A stretch of DNA of 64,000 nucleotides. Source: Scatosoma sp045542595. Its GTDB lineage: Bacteria; Bacillota; Clostridia; Christensenellales; Borkfalkiaceae. The stretch is from contig JAZQLI010000043.1 of assembly GCA_045542595.1 (NCBI GenBank), positions 24,820 to 88,819 of the forward strand. The letters run 5' to 3'. The notes beneath the pieces were generated by a model. That model saw only the letters and a list, made by a program, of their open reading frames with translations, was not told the DNA's origin and did no database searches. The position numbers and the translations under genes were made by a program. Shown one piece after another: positions 7,949 to 16,544 of this stretch. The stretch's first letter is position 1, and each line of letters opens with the position of its first letter.

Positions 7949-8950
7949 TTAAGCAAGTTGCGTTTGCAATGCCGTAATGGCTACTGCGGCTACGATATCT
8001 TCCGATTTACAACCGCGCGACAAATCGTTAAGCGGTTTTGCAAAACCTTGACAAATAGGACCTACTGCCATAAAGCCGCCTAATCTTTCCGCAATTTTAT
8101 AGCCGATATTTGCAGCTTCCAAATCAGGGAAGACAAACACGTTGGCTTTGCCTGCAACGTCCGATTCGGGCGCTTTTAAAGCCGCTACGGAAGGAACAAG
8201 CGCCGCATCAAACTGCAATTCGCCATCCAACTTCAAATTAGGTGCTTTTTCTTTAGCGATTTTGGTAGCTTCTGCTACGAGCGTTACGTTATCGTGTTTT
8301 GCGCTGCCTTTCGTCGAGAAAGAGAGCATAGCAACTTTAGGGTCGATACCTAAAATAGCTTGCGCGGAATTTGCCGTCGCGATAGCCAAATCGGCAAGCC
8401 CTGCGCTATCATAGGTAGGATTCAAACCGCAATCGGCAAAAATTACTACGCCGTCGGGACAATATTGATTGCCTTGGGGCGGACAAATCATAATAGAAAA
8501 GCTGCTAACAGCCGAAGCGTTTTTCGCCGTTTTGATAATTTGCAAACCGGGGCGGAGCGTGTTTGCCGTAGAATGGCAAGCACCCGAAACAAGCCCGTCA
8601 ACGTCGCCCATTTTCAACATCATCGCGCCGAAATACGTACCATCCGTCAATAATTTTGCAGCTTGTTCTTCCGTCATACCTTTCGATGCGCGAAGTTCGC
8701 AAAGTTTTGCGTTATATGCAGGCAACTTTTCAGACGTAAGCGGATTGACAATTTCAACCCCCGTTAAATCTACGTCAGGGTTTGCCGCTTTAATAGCCGT
8801 TGCATCACCAAGCAATACGATTTTCGCAACGCCTTCTTTGGTTGCATCTGCCGCAGCTTTTACCACTCGGGAATCTTCCCCTTCACAAAGAACGATAGTC
8901 TTTTGAAGCGCTTTTGCTTTACTTTTGATTTCATCAAGAATATTTTTCAT
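7949..8950 (-). CDS. pta: Phosphate acetyltransferase
   Basis: Interconverts acetyl-CoA and acetyl phosphate, feeding AckA. The 333 residues are the short class with only the PTA_PTB domain. Characteristic segments: IVLCEGEDSRVVKAA near the N-terminus, GLVSGACHSTANTLRPGLQI, FADCGLNP, LSFSTKGSAKH, VFPDLEAANIGYK. The ATG follows AAGGAGC. First gene of pta-ackA, with its promoter at 9036-9064. Confidence 0.96.
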   Translation of the reverse strand: MKNILDEIKSKAKALQKTIVLCEGEDSRVVKAAADATKEGVAKIVLLGDATAIKAANPDVDLTGVEIVNPLTSEKLPAYNAKLCELRASKGMTEEQAAKLLTDGTYFGAMMLKMGDVDGLVSGACHSTANTLRPGLQIIKTAKNASAVSSFSIMICPPQGNQYCPDGVVIFADCGLNPTYDSAGLADLAIATANSAQAILGIDPKVAMLSFSTKGSAKHDNVTLVAEATKIAKEKAPNLKLDGELQFDAALVPSVAALKAPESDVAGKANVFVFPDLEAANIGYKIAERLGGFMAVGPICQGFAKPLNDLSRGCKSEDIVAAVAITALQTQLA

Positions 8951-9000
8951 CTTTTTGCTCCTTGAAACGCTTTATTTATTTTTGTGTTTCGTGTATAATA

Positions 9001-9064
9001 GAAGAAAGAAGGTCTTTCTTCAAACGATTACTATTATTATAGCACACATTTTTTGTATTGTAAA
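9001..9064 (-). promoter_or_regulatory. pta promoter plus 9-bp perfect dyad between pta and tmcAL
   Basis: The pta promoter on the minus strand is TTTACA (9059-9064), 17 bp, TATAAT (9036-9041). Just downstream lies GAAGAAAGA-AGG-TCTTTCTTC (9001-9021), a perfect 9-bp inverted repeat. On the plus strand TATAAT at 8994-8999 could serve tmcAL, placing its start within the dyad. The repeat could be an operator controlling both divergent genes or a leader hairpin. Confidence 0.5.
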
Positions 9065-9083
9065 GGAAATACGGATAAACAAA

Positions 9084-10229
9084 ATGAAAATTTGCGCGAT
9101 AATTTGTGAATATAATCCATTTCATAATGGACATTTATATCAGCTGAACGCCGCGAAAGAGCTTTCGGGGGCGGACGCCGTACTTTGCGTTATGAGCGGT
9201 AATTTCGTTCAACGCGGCGAAGCGGCGATAGCGGATAAATATACTCGTGCAAGACACGCGATACTCGCTGGCGCAGACGCAGTAATTGAATTGCCCGTCG
9301 CATTCACCACCGCCAACGCCGAATTGTTTGCCAAAGGCGCTATCCATATTTTATCTTCTATCCCTTCTATCACGCATCTTTGTTTTGGAGCGGAAAACGC
9401 CGACTCCGCAACCTTTAAAAAAGCCGCCGAATTGCTTAATAACGAGCCTCAAAACGTTTCAAAAACAATAAAACGATTGATAAAAGAAGGCGTAAGCTAC
9501 GCAAAAGCGCGTGCGCAAGCTTTTGCCGAATATATTCCCCAAGAATTTTTATCTTCCCCTAATAATATTTTGGGCGTTGAATACACAAAAGCGCTTTTAA
9601 GCGCGAATACGAATATAGAAATTTTGCCTATCGCGCGGAAAGGCGGCGACTATAAGGATAACGTATTACAAGAACATTATTCTTCCGCGACCGCTATCCG
9701 AACGGCTATTCAAAGCGGAAAAAATATAACGGGACAAGTACCGCCCTTTGTGAAAAGCGACCTTGCTTTGCGCGACCAAAAGGTGCTGGAATCACTAGAA
9801 AAATACGCCATTTTAACAAAAAGCACACAAGAGATTGCAAAGGTTTGCGATTGCACGGAAGGTTTAGAGAACGCCTTAAAACGTGCGGCAACAGAACCTG
9901 CCACGCTGGTAGAATCGCTCACCTGTGCACGGTATACTTCTTCGCGTATTCGGCGAATCGCTTTACAAAACGCCTTGCAAATTGATGAAAGTCTTATTCG
10001 AGAAAGCTTAAAAGTCCCCTTATATTTACGGATATTAGCGATAAAGAAAGAACGTAAAGACGTATTATCCGTTTTAAGCGCAAGCAGCGCACCCATTGTA
10101 TTACGCGCGCACGACGAAGACGTTTTACAAGGCGCAGCAAAGGCGTGCTATGACTCCGATAACTATGCCGATAACGTATACCGAATGCTATACGACTTAC
10201 CGCACATGGAAAGAAATTTGTTTATATAG
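9084..10229 (+). CDS. tmcAL: tRNA(Met) cytidine acetate ligase (TmcAL/YlbM family)
   Basis: Nucleotidyltransferase-fold enzyme that, in characterised relatives, acetylates the wobble C34 of elongator tRNA-Met using acetate and ATP. The 381-residue frame starts MKICAIICEYNPFHNGH, with the HNGH nucleotide-binding motif at 15-18, followed by VMSGNFVQRGE and HYSSATAIR. An upstream in-frame ATG at 8925 overlaps pta and is not used; ATG 9084 matches family N-termini, though its ribosome site (AAAGGA) is distant. Dependence on acetate makes the position beside pta/ackA notable. A bidirectional terminator follows. Confidence 0.9.
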   Translation: MKICAIICEYNPFHNGHLYQLNAAKELSGADAVLCVMSGNFVQRGEAAIADKYTRARHAILAGADAVIELPVAFTTANAELFAKGAIHILSSIPSITHLCFGAENADSATFKKAAELLNNEPQNVSKTIKRLIKEGVSYAKARAQAFAEYIPQEFLSSPNNILGVEYTKALLSANTNIEILPIARKGGDYKDNVLQEHYSSATAIRTAIQSGKNITGQVPPFVKSDLALRDQKVLESLEKYAILTKSTQEIAKVCDCTEGLENALKRAATEPATLVESLTCARYTSSRIRRIALQNALQIDESLIRESLKVPLYLRILAIKKERKDVLSVLSASSAPIVLRAHDEDVLQGAAKACYDSDNYADNVYRMLYDLPHMERNLFI

Positions 10230-10259
10230 AAAAATTCCCGTTATTCAACGGGAATTTTT
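10230..10259. terminator. Bidirectional terminator between tmcAL and the phosphoesterase gene
   Basis: An A-rich arm, TTCCCGTT, loop ATTC, AACGGGAA and a T run: a perfect 13-bp stem counting the A/T flanks. It works for tmcAL on the plus strand and for the convergent phosphoesterase gene on the minus strand. Confidence 0.85.
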
Positions 10260-10274
10260 ATTTGTATTGCAGTA

Positions 10275-11393
10275 TTAAAACATAACCGTATGCGTTTCCA
10301 ACACGTTACCGTTATTATCGGTAAATTTCACTTCCATTTTATCTTTATTGAGTACAATCGCCGCGCCGATAATGCTTTCTTTTGTTACAGCCGAGCCGAC
10401 GATGACGGGATAGTTATGCGGCAACGTGTTACGTTCGTCATCCTGCATTAAAATGGAAGCGACGTGCATATGCCCCGTAATCATAAAGCGAACCCCTAAA
10501 CGGTCTAATTCCGTATTCCAAGCTGCGTAGCATTCTCTTTCAATATCGAAAATTCCGCCCTTTTGTTTGGTGGTATACGAAGGACAAATATGACTAATTG
10601 CAAACGTGATTTTATCCTTATTGCAAAGCTTGGTATTTTTCAAAAAGGCAAGCTCGCGTTGTCTAAACGGTGAAAACAAATTTACTCCACCATACACTTC
10701 GGGCGAATCGGCTTTAAATTGCGCCATTGCACCGTATTCTAAATGATTATCCACTTTATCTTCACCGCAATCGAGTGCAACCCCGTTTAAGCAGCCGAGC
10801 TCGAACGTGAAATATGTATCCTTTCCGTTTGCGGGGAAATAGTCGGTAAAACGTTCGGCAAGTTTACCGCGCGTATCGTGGTTGCCCCTTACGAATATAA
10901 CGGGAATTTTCCCTTGCGACATTTCGCCGACGAATTTACAAACGTCAATATAATTTTCAACCGTTTCCACTTCGCCGATATCGCCGTTGACGATTAATAC
11001 GTCTAAATCGTCGCCGAAAAACGTAGCGAGTTTCGCCGCCTTTTCAAAATGATAATGTACGTCGGCGATATGATACATATTGATATTTTCCGTCTTTGTA
11101 AGCGGTTTAAACGTAAACGTTTCCGTTTGCGGTTCGCCCATCTTCGAATAATACGCTTTTCTTTGAATGGTTTCTTTATAAATTACTTCATATGCCTTTG
11201 CTTCGTTTAAAACGGATTGCGGAACACGAATTTTTGCATAATCTTTTTCCGAACTTAACACACCGGAATTTTCTTCATAGTACACGTCATTACCTACGTG
11301 CACGGCTATCATTCCGTTAGCGTTGGCATTGACGAGTATTTCATATTCGTTACCGATAACGAACACCGACGGGGGACAAAGTAAAAACGACAT
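10275..11393 (-). CDS. Calcineurin-like metallophosphoesterase
   Basis: A 372-residue two-domain protein. Residues 1 to about 100 form a beta-rich domain of unknown role; the rest is a metallophosphoesterase with all metal motifs: DVHYH (D-x-H), GDIGE, GNHDTRG, the single His in AISHICP, and GHMH. No signal peptide, so it is cytosolic. The substrate is unknown. It ends the mgtC-araM-HAD gene run but has its own promoter in the 89-bp gap upstream. The start is ATG 11393 behind AAGGAG. Confidence 0.85.
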   Translation of the reverse strand: MSFLLCPPSVFVIGNEYEILVNANANGMIAVHVGNDVYYEENSGVLSSEKDYAKIRVPQSVLNEAKAYEVIYKETIQRKAYYSKMGEPQTETFTFKPLTKTENINMYHIADVHYHFEKAAKLATFFGDDLDVLIVNGDIGEVETVENYIDVCKFVGEMSQGKIPVIFVRGNHDTRGKLAERFTDYFPANGKDTYFTFELGCLNGVALDCGEDKVDNHLEYGAMAQFKADSPEVYGGVNLFSPFRQRELAFLKNTKLCNKDKITFAISHICPSYTTKQKGGIFDIERECYAAWNTELDRLGVRFMITGHMHVASILMQDDERNTLPHNYPVIVGSAVTKESIIGAAIVLNKDKMEVKFTDNNGNVLETHTVMF

Positions 11394-11415
11394 AATAGTT
11401 TACTCCTTATTGGAT

Positions 11416-11454
11416 TGATAGTACTATCATACCAAATTTCAACAAATTCCACAA
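11416..11454 (-). promoter_or_regulatory. Phosphoesterase promoter with 14-bp palindrome
   Basis: Minus strand TTGTGG (11449-11454), 17 bp, TATGAT (11426-11431). TGATAGTACTATCA at 11416-11429 is a perfect palindrome overlapping the -10 box and start site, a position where a bound repressor would block initiation. Confidence 0.5.
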
Positions 11455-11482
11455 TAAAATTTTTTGCTTATTTATTATAGAA

Positions 11483-12187
11483 TTATAACAAAAACGCCAA
11501 TTTTTCTTTGAGTGTTCTATAATCGTCAATTTCCACGTAATCCAACCCAAAAATACGGATATGACTATCCCCACCGCCGTCGCCAAAGTCGTCGCCGACG
11601 TATAAAATTTCATCCTTTTTATAGCCGTTTTCTTTGGCATATGCCATTACGGCATCGTATTTATTGTACTTCTTTTCCGTAAAATCGAACGACGACGAAC
11701 CGCCTATATATACGGCGTAATCAGGGAAAAGTTGTAATACTTCGGGATATAAAACTTTACGCTTTTCACGAGTAGGGTCAAAGGCAAGCTTGTCCGTTAT
11801 ATCTGCTTTCGTACCCAAAAGCGGAAATGTAACCATTCCTGTAGAGTGAAACTCTACACTGTCCCCTTTAAATTTTGTATAGCCGTATTTTTCGCGTAAA
11901 TATGTAATGGTTTTAATAAAATATTCTTTATCGGGTTTACACGTTTCCGCACGAACGATAGTAAATTGACCGTCCATCATTTTACTTTCTTGCATACCGT
12001 AGTTTGCAACGATATCCACGGGGTATTGCCCCATTTGTTCGTATATACGCTGTGCACCACCAGCGCCAACCATAATCACTTTATATTTTTTTTGCAAGGC
12101 GTCTAACACCGAGCGGTTTTCTTCTTCCAACTTGGAACGGTGCTGCGTAAGCGTTCCGTCTAAATCAAAACAAATCAACTTCTTCAT
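11483..12187 (-). CDS. HAD-IIB hydrolase resembling eukaryotic-type phosphomannomutase
   Basis: A 234-residue HAD protein with DLDGTL at residues 8-13. Several blocks follow the eukaryotic phosphomannomutase pattern: VIMVGAGG with YEQMG after it, the STGMVTFPLLG region, IGGSSSFDF and the metal loop VGDDFGDGGGDSHI. It is probably a hexose-phosphate phosphatase or mutase; the direction and sugar cannot be told. It begins 9 bp after araM without a clear Shine-Dalgarno sequence, suggesting coupled translation. A 77-codon frame (11407-11640) in another phase is a shadow. Confidence 0.78.
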   Translation of the reverse strand: MKKLICFDLDGTLTQHRSKLEEENRSVLDALQKKYKVIMVGAGGAQRIYEQMGQYPVDIVANYGMQESKMMDGQFTIVRAETCKPDKEYFIKTITYLREKYGYTKFKGDSVEFHSTGMVTFPLLGTKADITDKLAFDPTREKRKVLYPEVLQLFPDYAVYIGGSSSFDFTEKKYNKYDAVMAYAKENGYKKDEILYVGDDFGDGGGDSHIRIFGLDYVEIDDYRTLKEKLAFLL

Positions 12188-12196
12188 AGCGGTAAA

Positions 12197-13297
12197 TTAA
12201 TAATATTTTTCCATTAAAACAGGTTTGAGTTTTTCAGTTAAGCCCAAATCGTGTGCCAAAGTGAGTACTGTATATCTATCGCGCACGGTATACGCTTTTT
12301 CTATTGCTTCTTCCAGCGTTTCGCGCCGTACGCCGATTTGAGAAAACCGCACGGGACAAGACATCTTGATAAGCATATCTTTTACCGTATCGACCGACGG
12401 CAATTTATCAACGAGTTTATATACTTCTTCCGCGCCCGTAAAAGCAATTTTATTTTCCTTTATATATCGGTAAATTTCAATGGACATTAACGTACCTATT
12501 GCCACCTTTAAGCCGTGTAAAGGAATTTTTTCACCGCGACGGACAAAATCCATTTCCAAGAAATGGGAAATATGATGTTCGCTACCGCTTGCAGGGCGTG
12601 AATTACCGCATTGCGCCATAGATAAGCCTGCCGTAATTAAAGCCTGCATTAACTCCGCAACCGCTTCCCCTTTATACTCCGTTAAATCTTCAAAAGCATT
12701 CATACAAGCCGTACGTGCTTTCTCCATAAGCGCAAACGCTTCTTCGTGTATCGGCTCACCCTTGACGATATGCGCCATTTGCCAATCGGTAAGGCAAGTA
12801 AATTTCCCCATAATATCGCCAAAGCCTGCCGCCGTCATAATTTTCGGCGCTTTACGTACCACTTCCAAATCGATTAAAATATCTTCGGGGGTATGTACTT
12901 CGTCGGTTACTTTAAAACCACCGCGCATCAAAGCCGCGCCTTTAGAACAATATCCGTCCATACTTGCCGCCGTAGCAAAAACGCCGCAAGGAATATTTCT
13001 ACGTGTGGAAACCGATTTCGCCATATCGTTGAGCGTACCGCTACCCACTGACAAGACGTAATCGGCTTGCTTTGCCAAAAGGTATGCCTGTTCGCATTTA
13101 TCTTCGGAGGGCACTAATTCTTCGTCGGGATAAAAGACGTCGATAATTTTTACACCGTGTTCTTGTAATGCACCCTTGAATTCTTCCGCATACGGTTTTG
13201 TGTTGACGTCGTACATTATTGCCAACGTTTTGTTTTTAATCTTTTTAAAAAATTGCTTAAAGCCGCTTTGATTGCGATATTCGATATTCATTTGCAT
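12197..13297 (-). CDS. araM: sn-glycerol-1-phosphate dehydrogenase (AraM/EgsA family)
   Basis: Reduces dihydroxyacetone phosphate to glycerol-1-phosphate, the stereoisomer used by archaea and, in Bacillus relatives, for heptaprenylglyceryl phosphate. The 366 residues show the NAD-binding VGSGTLNDMAK near 90 and metal-ligand regions around ASMDGYCSKGA, SGSEHHISHF and PLHGLKVAIG, all in family order. It sits between mgtC and a phosphomannomutase-like HAD gene. No PcrB-type prenyltransferase is in the window, so the fate of the product is open. Confidence 0.87.
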   Translation of the reverse strand: MQMNIEYRNQSGFKQFFKKIKNKTLAIMYDVNTKPYAEEFKGALQEHGVKIIDVFYPDEELVPSEDKCEQAYLLAKQADYVLSVGSGTLNDMAKSVSTRRNIPCGVFATAASMDGYCSKGAALMRGGFKVTDEVHTPEDILIDLEVVRKAPKIMTAAGFGDIMGKFTCLTDWQMAHIVKGEPIHEEAFALMEKARTACMNAFEDLTEYKGEAVAELMQALITAGLSMAQCGNSRPASGSEHHISHFLEMDFVRRGEKIPLHGLKVAIGTLMSIEIYRYIKENKIAFTGAEEVYKLVDKLPSVDTVKDMLIKMSCPVRFSQIGVRRETLEEAIEKAYTVRDRYTVLTLAHDLGLTEKLKPVLMEKYY

Positions 13298-13322
13298 AAA
13301 TATGTTTCCTTAAATTAGTATA

Positions 13323-13967
13323 TTAATCGTTTTCGCAACGTTCAATGGAGATAACAAACGGATTTTCAGCTACGATTTCATTTAAGCGCGCTGAAGAATA
13401 TTCCGTTTCCGTATTTAAAGTAGCGCTATATACTACGTGCTCGTTTTCACGCTTGATAACCAAATGATTAAACCTATCCGTACCGAAAATTTCCTTAATT
13501 TTTAAATTTTCTTCTCCCGTATGTAAAAATTCTATTTTTACCGAATACATTTTACTTGTACGGAATAATTTGCTATGCAAAAACATTTGTACGGCAATCA
13601 TTACAACCGTTGCAACAACGGCAACCACGTACAACGAAGCACCGCAAGCCATACCCACGCCTGCCGTTGCCCATACGCCTGCCGCCGTAGTTAAACCTTT
13701 TACTTCGTGTTGTTTGTATACAATCATACCTGCGCCGAGAAAACCAACGCCGGATACGATTTGCGCCGCAATTCTACCGGGGTCGCCGTTACCGATATAT
13801 CGAGAAATAATCGTCATCAACGCAGCGCCTACACATACGATTGTATGCGTGCGAATACCTGCTTCTTTAGAGCGCATTCTTCTTTCAAAACCGATTGCAA
13901 ACCCCAAAATAATAGAAAGGAGCAAATCGGGCAACATACCAAGTTGCGTTAAAATTTCTTCCCACAT
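13323..13967 (-). CDS. MgtC/SapB family membrane protein
   Basis: A 214-residue protein with a hydrophobic MgtC domain of about four helices (residues 10 to 130), containing GFAIGFERRMRSKEAGIRTH and GVGFLGAGMI, and a small C-terminal ACT-like soluble domain. Family members are linked to magnesium homeostasis and ATP synthase control, but their transport activity is debated. The start is ATG 13967 after AAGGAG, with promoter TTGACT-17-TATAGT just upstream. First gene of the run to the phosphoesterase. Confidence 0.88.
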   Translation of the reverse strand: MWEEILTQLGMLPDLLLSIILGFAIGFERRMRSKEAGIRTHTIVCVGAALMTIISRYIGNGDPGRIAAQIVSGVGFLGAGMIVYKQHEVKGLTTAAGVWATAGVGMACGASLYVVAVVATVVMIAVQMFLHSKLFRTSKMYSVKIEFLHTGEENLKIKEIFGTDRFNHLVIKRENEHVVYSATLNTETEYSSARLNEIVAENPFVISIERCEND

Positions 13968-14004
13968 ACTTTGAAATTCTCCTTATACTTTATATTATTG
14001 TAAT

Positions 14005-14033
14005 ACTATACTATATTCTTTTGAGAAAGTCAA
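14005..14033 (-). promoter_or_regulatory. mgtC promoter
   Basis: Minus strand TTGACT (14028-14033), 17-bp spacer, TATAGT (14005-14010), about 38 bp before the mgtC ATG. The rest of the 143-bp gap to the preceding gene holds only AT-rich palindromes. Confidence 0.7.
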
Positions 14034-14110
14034 TATGAATTTCTAATTTAATGTTCAAAAATACCATTTTTATAAATTGCGCACAACAATTTACTGTATT
14101 TTATAAAATA

Positions 14111-14929
14111 CTATTCAACGATTTGCGCAGTCTTTGCAAATACAAAGGTAGGCTTTTCGCCGTCTTTCGCCGCTTTTACGTCGTCTAACGTTACTTCGCC
14201 ACAGAGTACACAAACGGTATCTACGCCTGCATTTACCCCCGAAGCGATATCGGTATACAATCTATCCCCAACAACTACAATGTCCTTTTTCTCGCAACCG
14301 AATTTCTTCATCAATTCTAATACCATAGTAGGCTGCGGTTTACCGATAAACACGGGCTTTTTACCCGTAGCATACTCTATCCCTAGGCACATAGAACCGC
14401 AATCGGGAATAGCACCAAAATCTACAGGGCAAACCCAGTCGGGATTCGTTGCATAATACGGTACGTCGAGTTTTGTCAATACTTCGCACGTGGTACGGAG
14501 CTTTTCCCCCGTAATTTCGGGGTCGAACGCCACTAAAACCGCGCCGATATCTCGCGAAAAGCTTTGCGTTACGCTTAAACCGCTTGTTTTTAATTCTTCT
14601 ATAAAAGACTCCGTACCCTGTGCGTAAACGAGTTTGTCAGGAAATTTTTCTTTGAATATCATAATAGCGGCTTGCGCGGACGTGAAAAAGTTGTCTTCGT
14701 CAATATCCGTTATCCCCAAGCCGTTTAATTTTTTAATATAATCTTTTACTGATTTAGAAGGATTATTTGTAATAAACGCGTACCTACCCCCTTTGTTTTT
14801 GATGGCGGCAAGCATTTCTATAATACCTTCAAACAAACTGTTTTCACGGTATATCGTACCGTCCATATCGAACAAAAAGAGTTTTTTTGTCTTTAACGCA
14901 TCGGCATTTTTACCAAAATAGTCTTGCAT
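14111..14929 (-). CDS. HAD-IIA phosphatase (NagD/AraL/PGP type)
   Basis: A 272-residue HAD hydrolase with motif I DMDGTIYRE near residue 21, motif II ITNNPSKS, the large C2A cap, and the motif IV region VVGDRLYTDIASG. Relatives dephosphorylate glycerol-3-phosphate, phosphoglycolate or sugar phosphates. It is the last gene of the glycerol-3-phosphate dehydrogenase operon, 11 bp after the DUF1667 gene, so a role in glycerol-phosphate turnover fits, but this is contextual. ATG 14929 follows AAGGAG. Confidence 0.85.
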   Translation of the reverse strand: MQDYFGKNADALKTKKLFLFDMDGTIYRENSLFEGIIEMLAAIKNKGGRYAFITNNPSKSVKDYIKKLNGLGITDIDEDNFFTSAQAAIMIFKEKFPDKLVYAQGTESFIEELKTSGLSVTQSFSRDIGAVLVAFDPEITGEKLRTTCEVLTKLDVPYYATNPDWVCPVDFGAIPDCGSMCLGIEYATGKKPVFIGKPQPTMVLELMKKFGCEKKDIVVVGDRLYTDIASGVNAGVDTVCVLCGEVTLDDVKAAKDGEKPTFVFAKTAQIVE

Positions 14930-14940
14930 ACGTACTCCTT

Positions 14941-15288
14941 TTAATTTGCACTCCCTGCCGCCACAAGCGCTACGCCGTCGGAAACGTCTTCTATGATTAC
15001 GTCGCCGATTTTAACGGGTAATACACAAGTAGCCGCATTTATCTTTTTCATTACGTTAAATATCTCGCTCTTTTTTATCGGTTCGGCGGTTTTTACGGGC
15101 ACGAGCGTGCCGTCCGTCGCACGCACGGTAGACGTTACTACGCGTTTGGGACAAACCACTTCGTTTTCAGCGTATATATTACCGCGCAAACAACCGTTTC
15201 CCGTTACGGAAACCGCTTTTCCGTTTTCCGCAACCACTTCAATTTGACAACCGATAGGACATTCGATACAAGTCAACGTTGTTTTCAT
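14941..15288 (-). CDS. DUF1667 protein of the anaerobic glycerol-3-phosphate dehydrogenase operon
   Basis: A 115-residue protein starting MKTTLTCIECPIGCQIEV, with the CxxCPxGC motif and two further cysteines (GNGCLRGN, VVCPKR) that could bind an iron-sulfur cluster. This small protein regularly accompanies GlpA-like and GlpB-like flavoproteins in Firmicutes and is thought to be an electron-transfer subunit. Its ATG overlaps the stop of the upstream flavoprotein by 4 bp, indicating translational coupling. Confidence 0.85.
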   Translation of the reverse strand: MKTTLTCIECPIGCQIEVVAENGKAVSVTGNGCLRGNIYAENEVVCPKRVVTSTVRATDGTLVPVKTAEPIKKSEIFNVMKKINAATCVLPVKIGDVIIEDVSDGVALVAAGSAN

Positions 15289-16544
15289 TGTGCCGCCTCC
15301 TCCAAATACACTTCTATTTTTCCGTTTACCCCAGCCAGCTTCGTTTCGCTTAAAATAAGCGTTTCCATTTCACCCGGAACGGCAATTTGTTTTTTACGTT
15401 GTAATAACACGGTATCGCCGCATTTTGCCGTGATGGTACAATTACGGAAAGTGTTGGTTACGCGGAAAAACAATTTCACGTTGCCTTTCATATTTTTATC
15501 TATTTTTTGCGGCACGACGTAACCGATATTTTTGCCGTTTATAACGTCTACTACGTCCCGTTGCGCTTGTACGCTTTGTACGTATTTTGCCGCCGACGAA
15601 CCTGCCGTTTCCGCTTCTTCGGATACAAAATCGACAAGGTCGTGCACCTGCAATACGTTTCCGCAAGCGAATATTCCGTCAACGAGCGTTTCTCGGTTTT
15701 GATATACCACCGCGCCGCGCGTTCTAGGCGACAATTCTACTTGCGCCAGCTTTGTAAGCTCGTTTTCAGGGATTAAGCCTACTGAAAACAAAACGGTATC
15801 GCAATCGAAATGCATTTCCGTGCCTTTAATCGGTTTTTTATTTTCGTCGACTTTGGATATTACCACGCCCGTAACCCGTTTGTCCCCTTCAATCTTCGTA
15901 ATGGTATGATTCAAATACAAAGGAATATCAAAATCGTCTAAGCACTGTGCGATATTCCGTTTTAATCCGCTAGAATAGGGCATAATTTCGCATACGGCGT
16001 GCACCTTCGCTCCTTCCAACGTCATACGGCGCGCCATAATTAAACCGATATCCCCCGAGCCTAAAATGACTACGCTTTTGCCCGGTAGATATCCTTTTAT
16101 ATTGACGTATTTTTGCGCCGTACCAGCCGAATACACCCCAGCAGGACGGCTGCCTGCTACGTTTAACGCGCCCCTGCTGCGTTCGCGACAGCCCATAGCT
16201 AAAATAATTGCTTTGGCTTGCAAGGTAAACACGCCTTCTTCCGTATTGATTGCCGTAATTTGTTTATCTTTCGAAACGGAAAGTACCGTGGTTTGTTTCT
16301 TTACGCATATATTGCGTTTTTCTACTTCGTCAATAAAACGAGCCGCGTATTCAGGGCCTGAAAGACTCTCTTTAAAACGAGTCAATCCAAAACCGTTATG
16401 GATACACTGATTTAAAATACCGCCCAAGCGGTCTTCCCGTTCTAAAATTAAAACGTCTTGTACGCCGCTATCATAGGCAGCTATTGCCGCCGCAAGCCCT
16501 GCAGGTCCACCGCCGATTATTACAATATCGTATACGTTTTTCAT
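15285..16544 (-). CDS. FAD-dependent NAD(P)-disulfide-type oxidoreductase of the glp operon
   Basis: A 419-residue flavoprotein with an N-terminal FAD motif (IVIIGGGPAGLAAA, residues 7-20), GGILNQCIH, a second dinucleotide motif VVILGSGDIGLIMAR, and a C-terminal extension of about 85 residues. It is probably the partner that passes electrons between the glycerol-3-phosphate dehydrogenase subunit and NAD or another carrier. It overlaps the upstream dehydrogenase and the downstream DUF1667 gene by 4 bp each. Confidence 0.85.
   Translation of the reverse strand: MKNVYDIVIIGGGPAGLAAAIAAYDSGVQDVLILEREDRLGGILNQCIHNGFGLTRFKESLSGPEYAARFIDEVEKRNICVKKQTTVLSVSKDKQITAINTEEGVFTLQAKAIILAMGCRERSRGALNVAGSRPAGVYSAGTAQKYVNIKGYLPGKSVVILGSGDIGLIMARRMTLEGAKVHAVCEIMPYSSGLKRNIAQCLDDFDIPLYLNHTITKIEGDKRVTGVVISKVDENKKPIKGTEMHFDCDTVLFSVGLIPENELTKLAQVELSPRTRGAVVYQNRETLVDGIFACGNVLQVHDLVDFVSEEAETAGSSAAKYVQSVQAQRDVVDVINGKNIGYVVPQKIDKNMKGNVKLFFRVTNTFRNCTITAKCGDTVLLQRKKQIAVPGEMETLILSETKLAGVNGKIEVYLEEAAQ

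Noticed and set aside
11407..11640. 77-codon minus-strand frame
   Set aside because: It overlaps the HAD gene 11483-12187 in another phase, has no ribosome site and no homology pattern.
14096..14111. 16-bp palindrome GTATTTTATAAAATAC as a terminator
   Set aside because: Entirely A/T in its centre and no GC clamp or U tract; it overlaps the stop of the HAD-IIA gene and is too weak to call.
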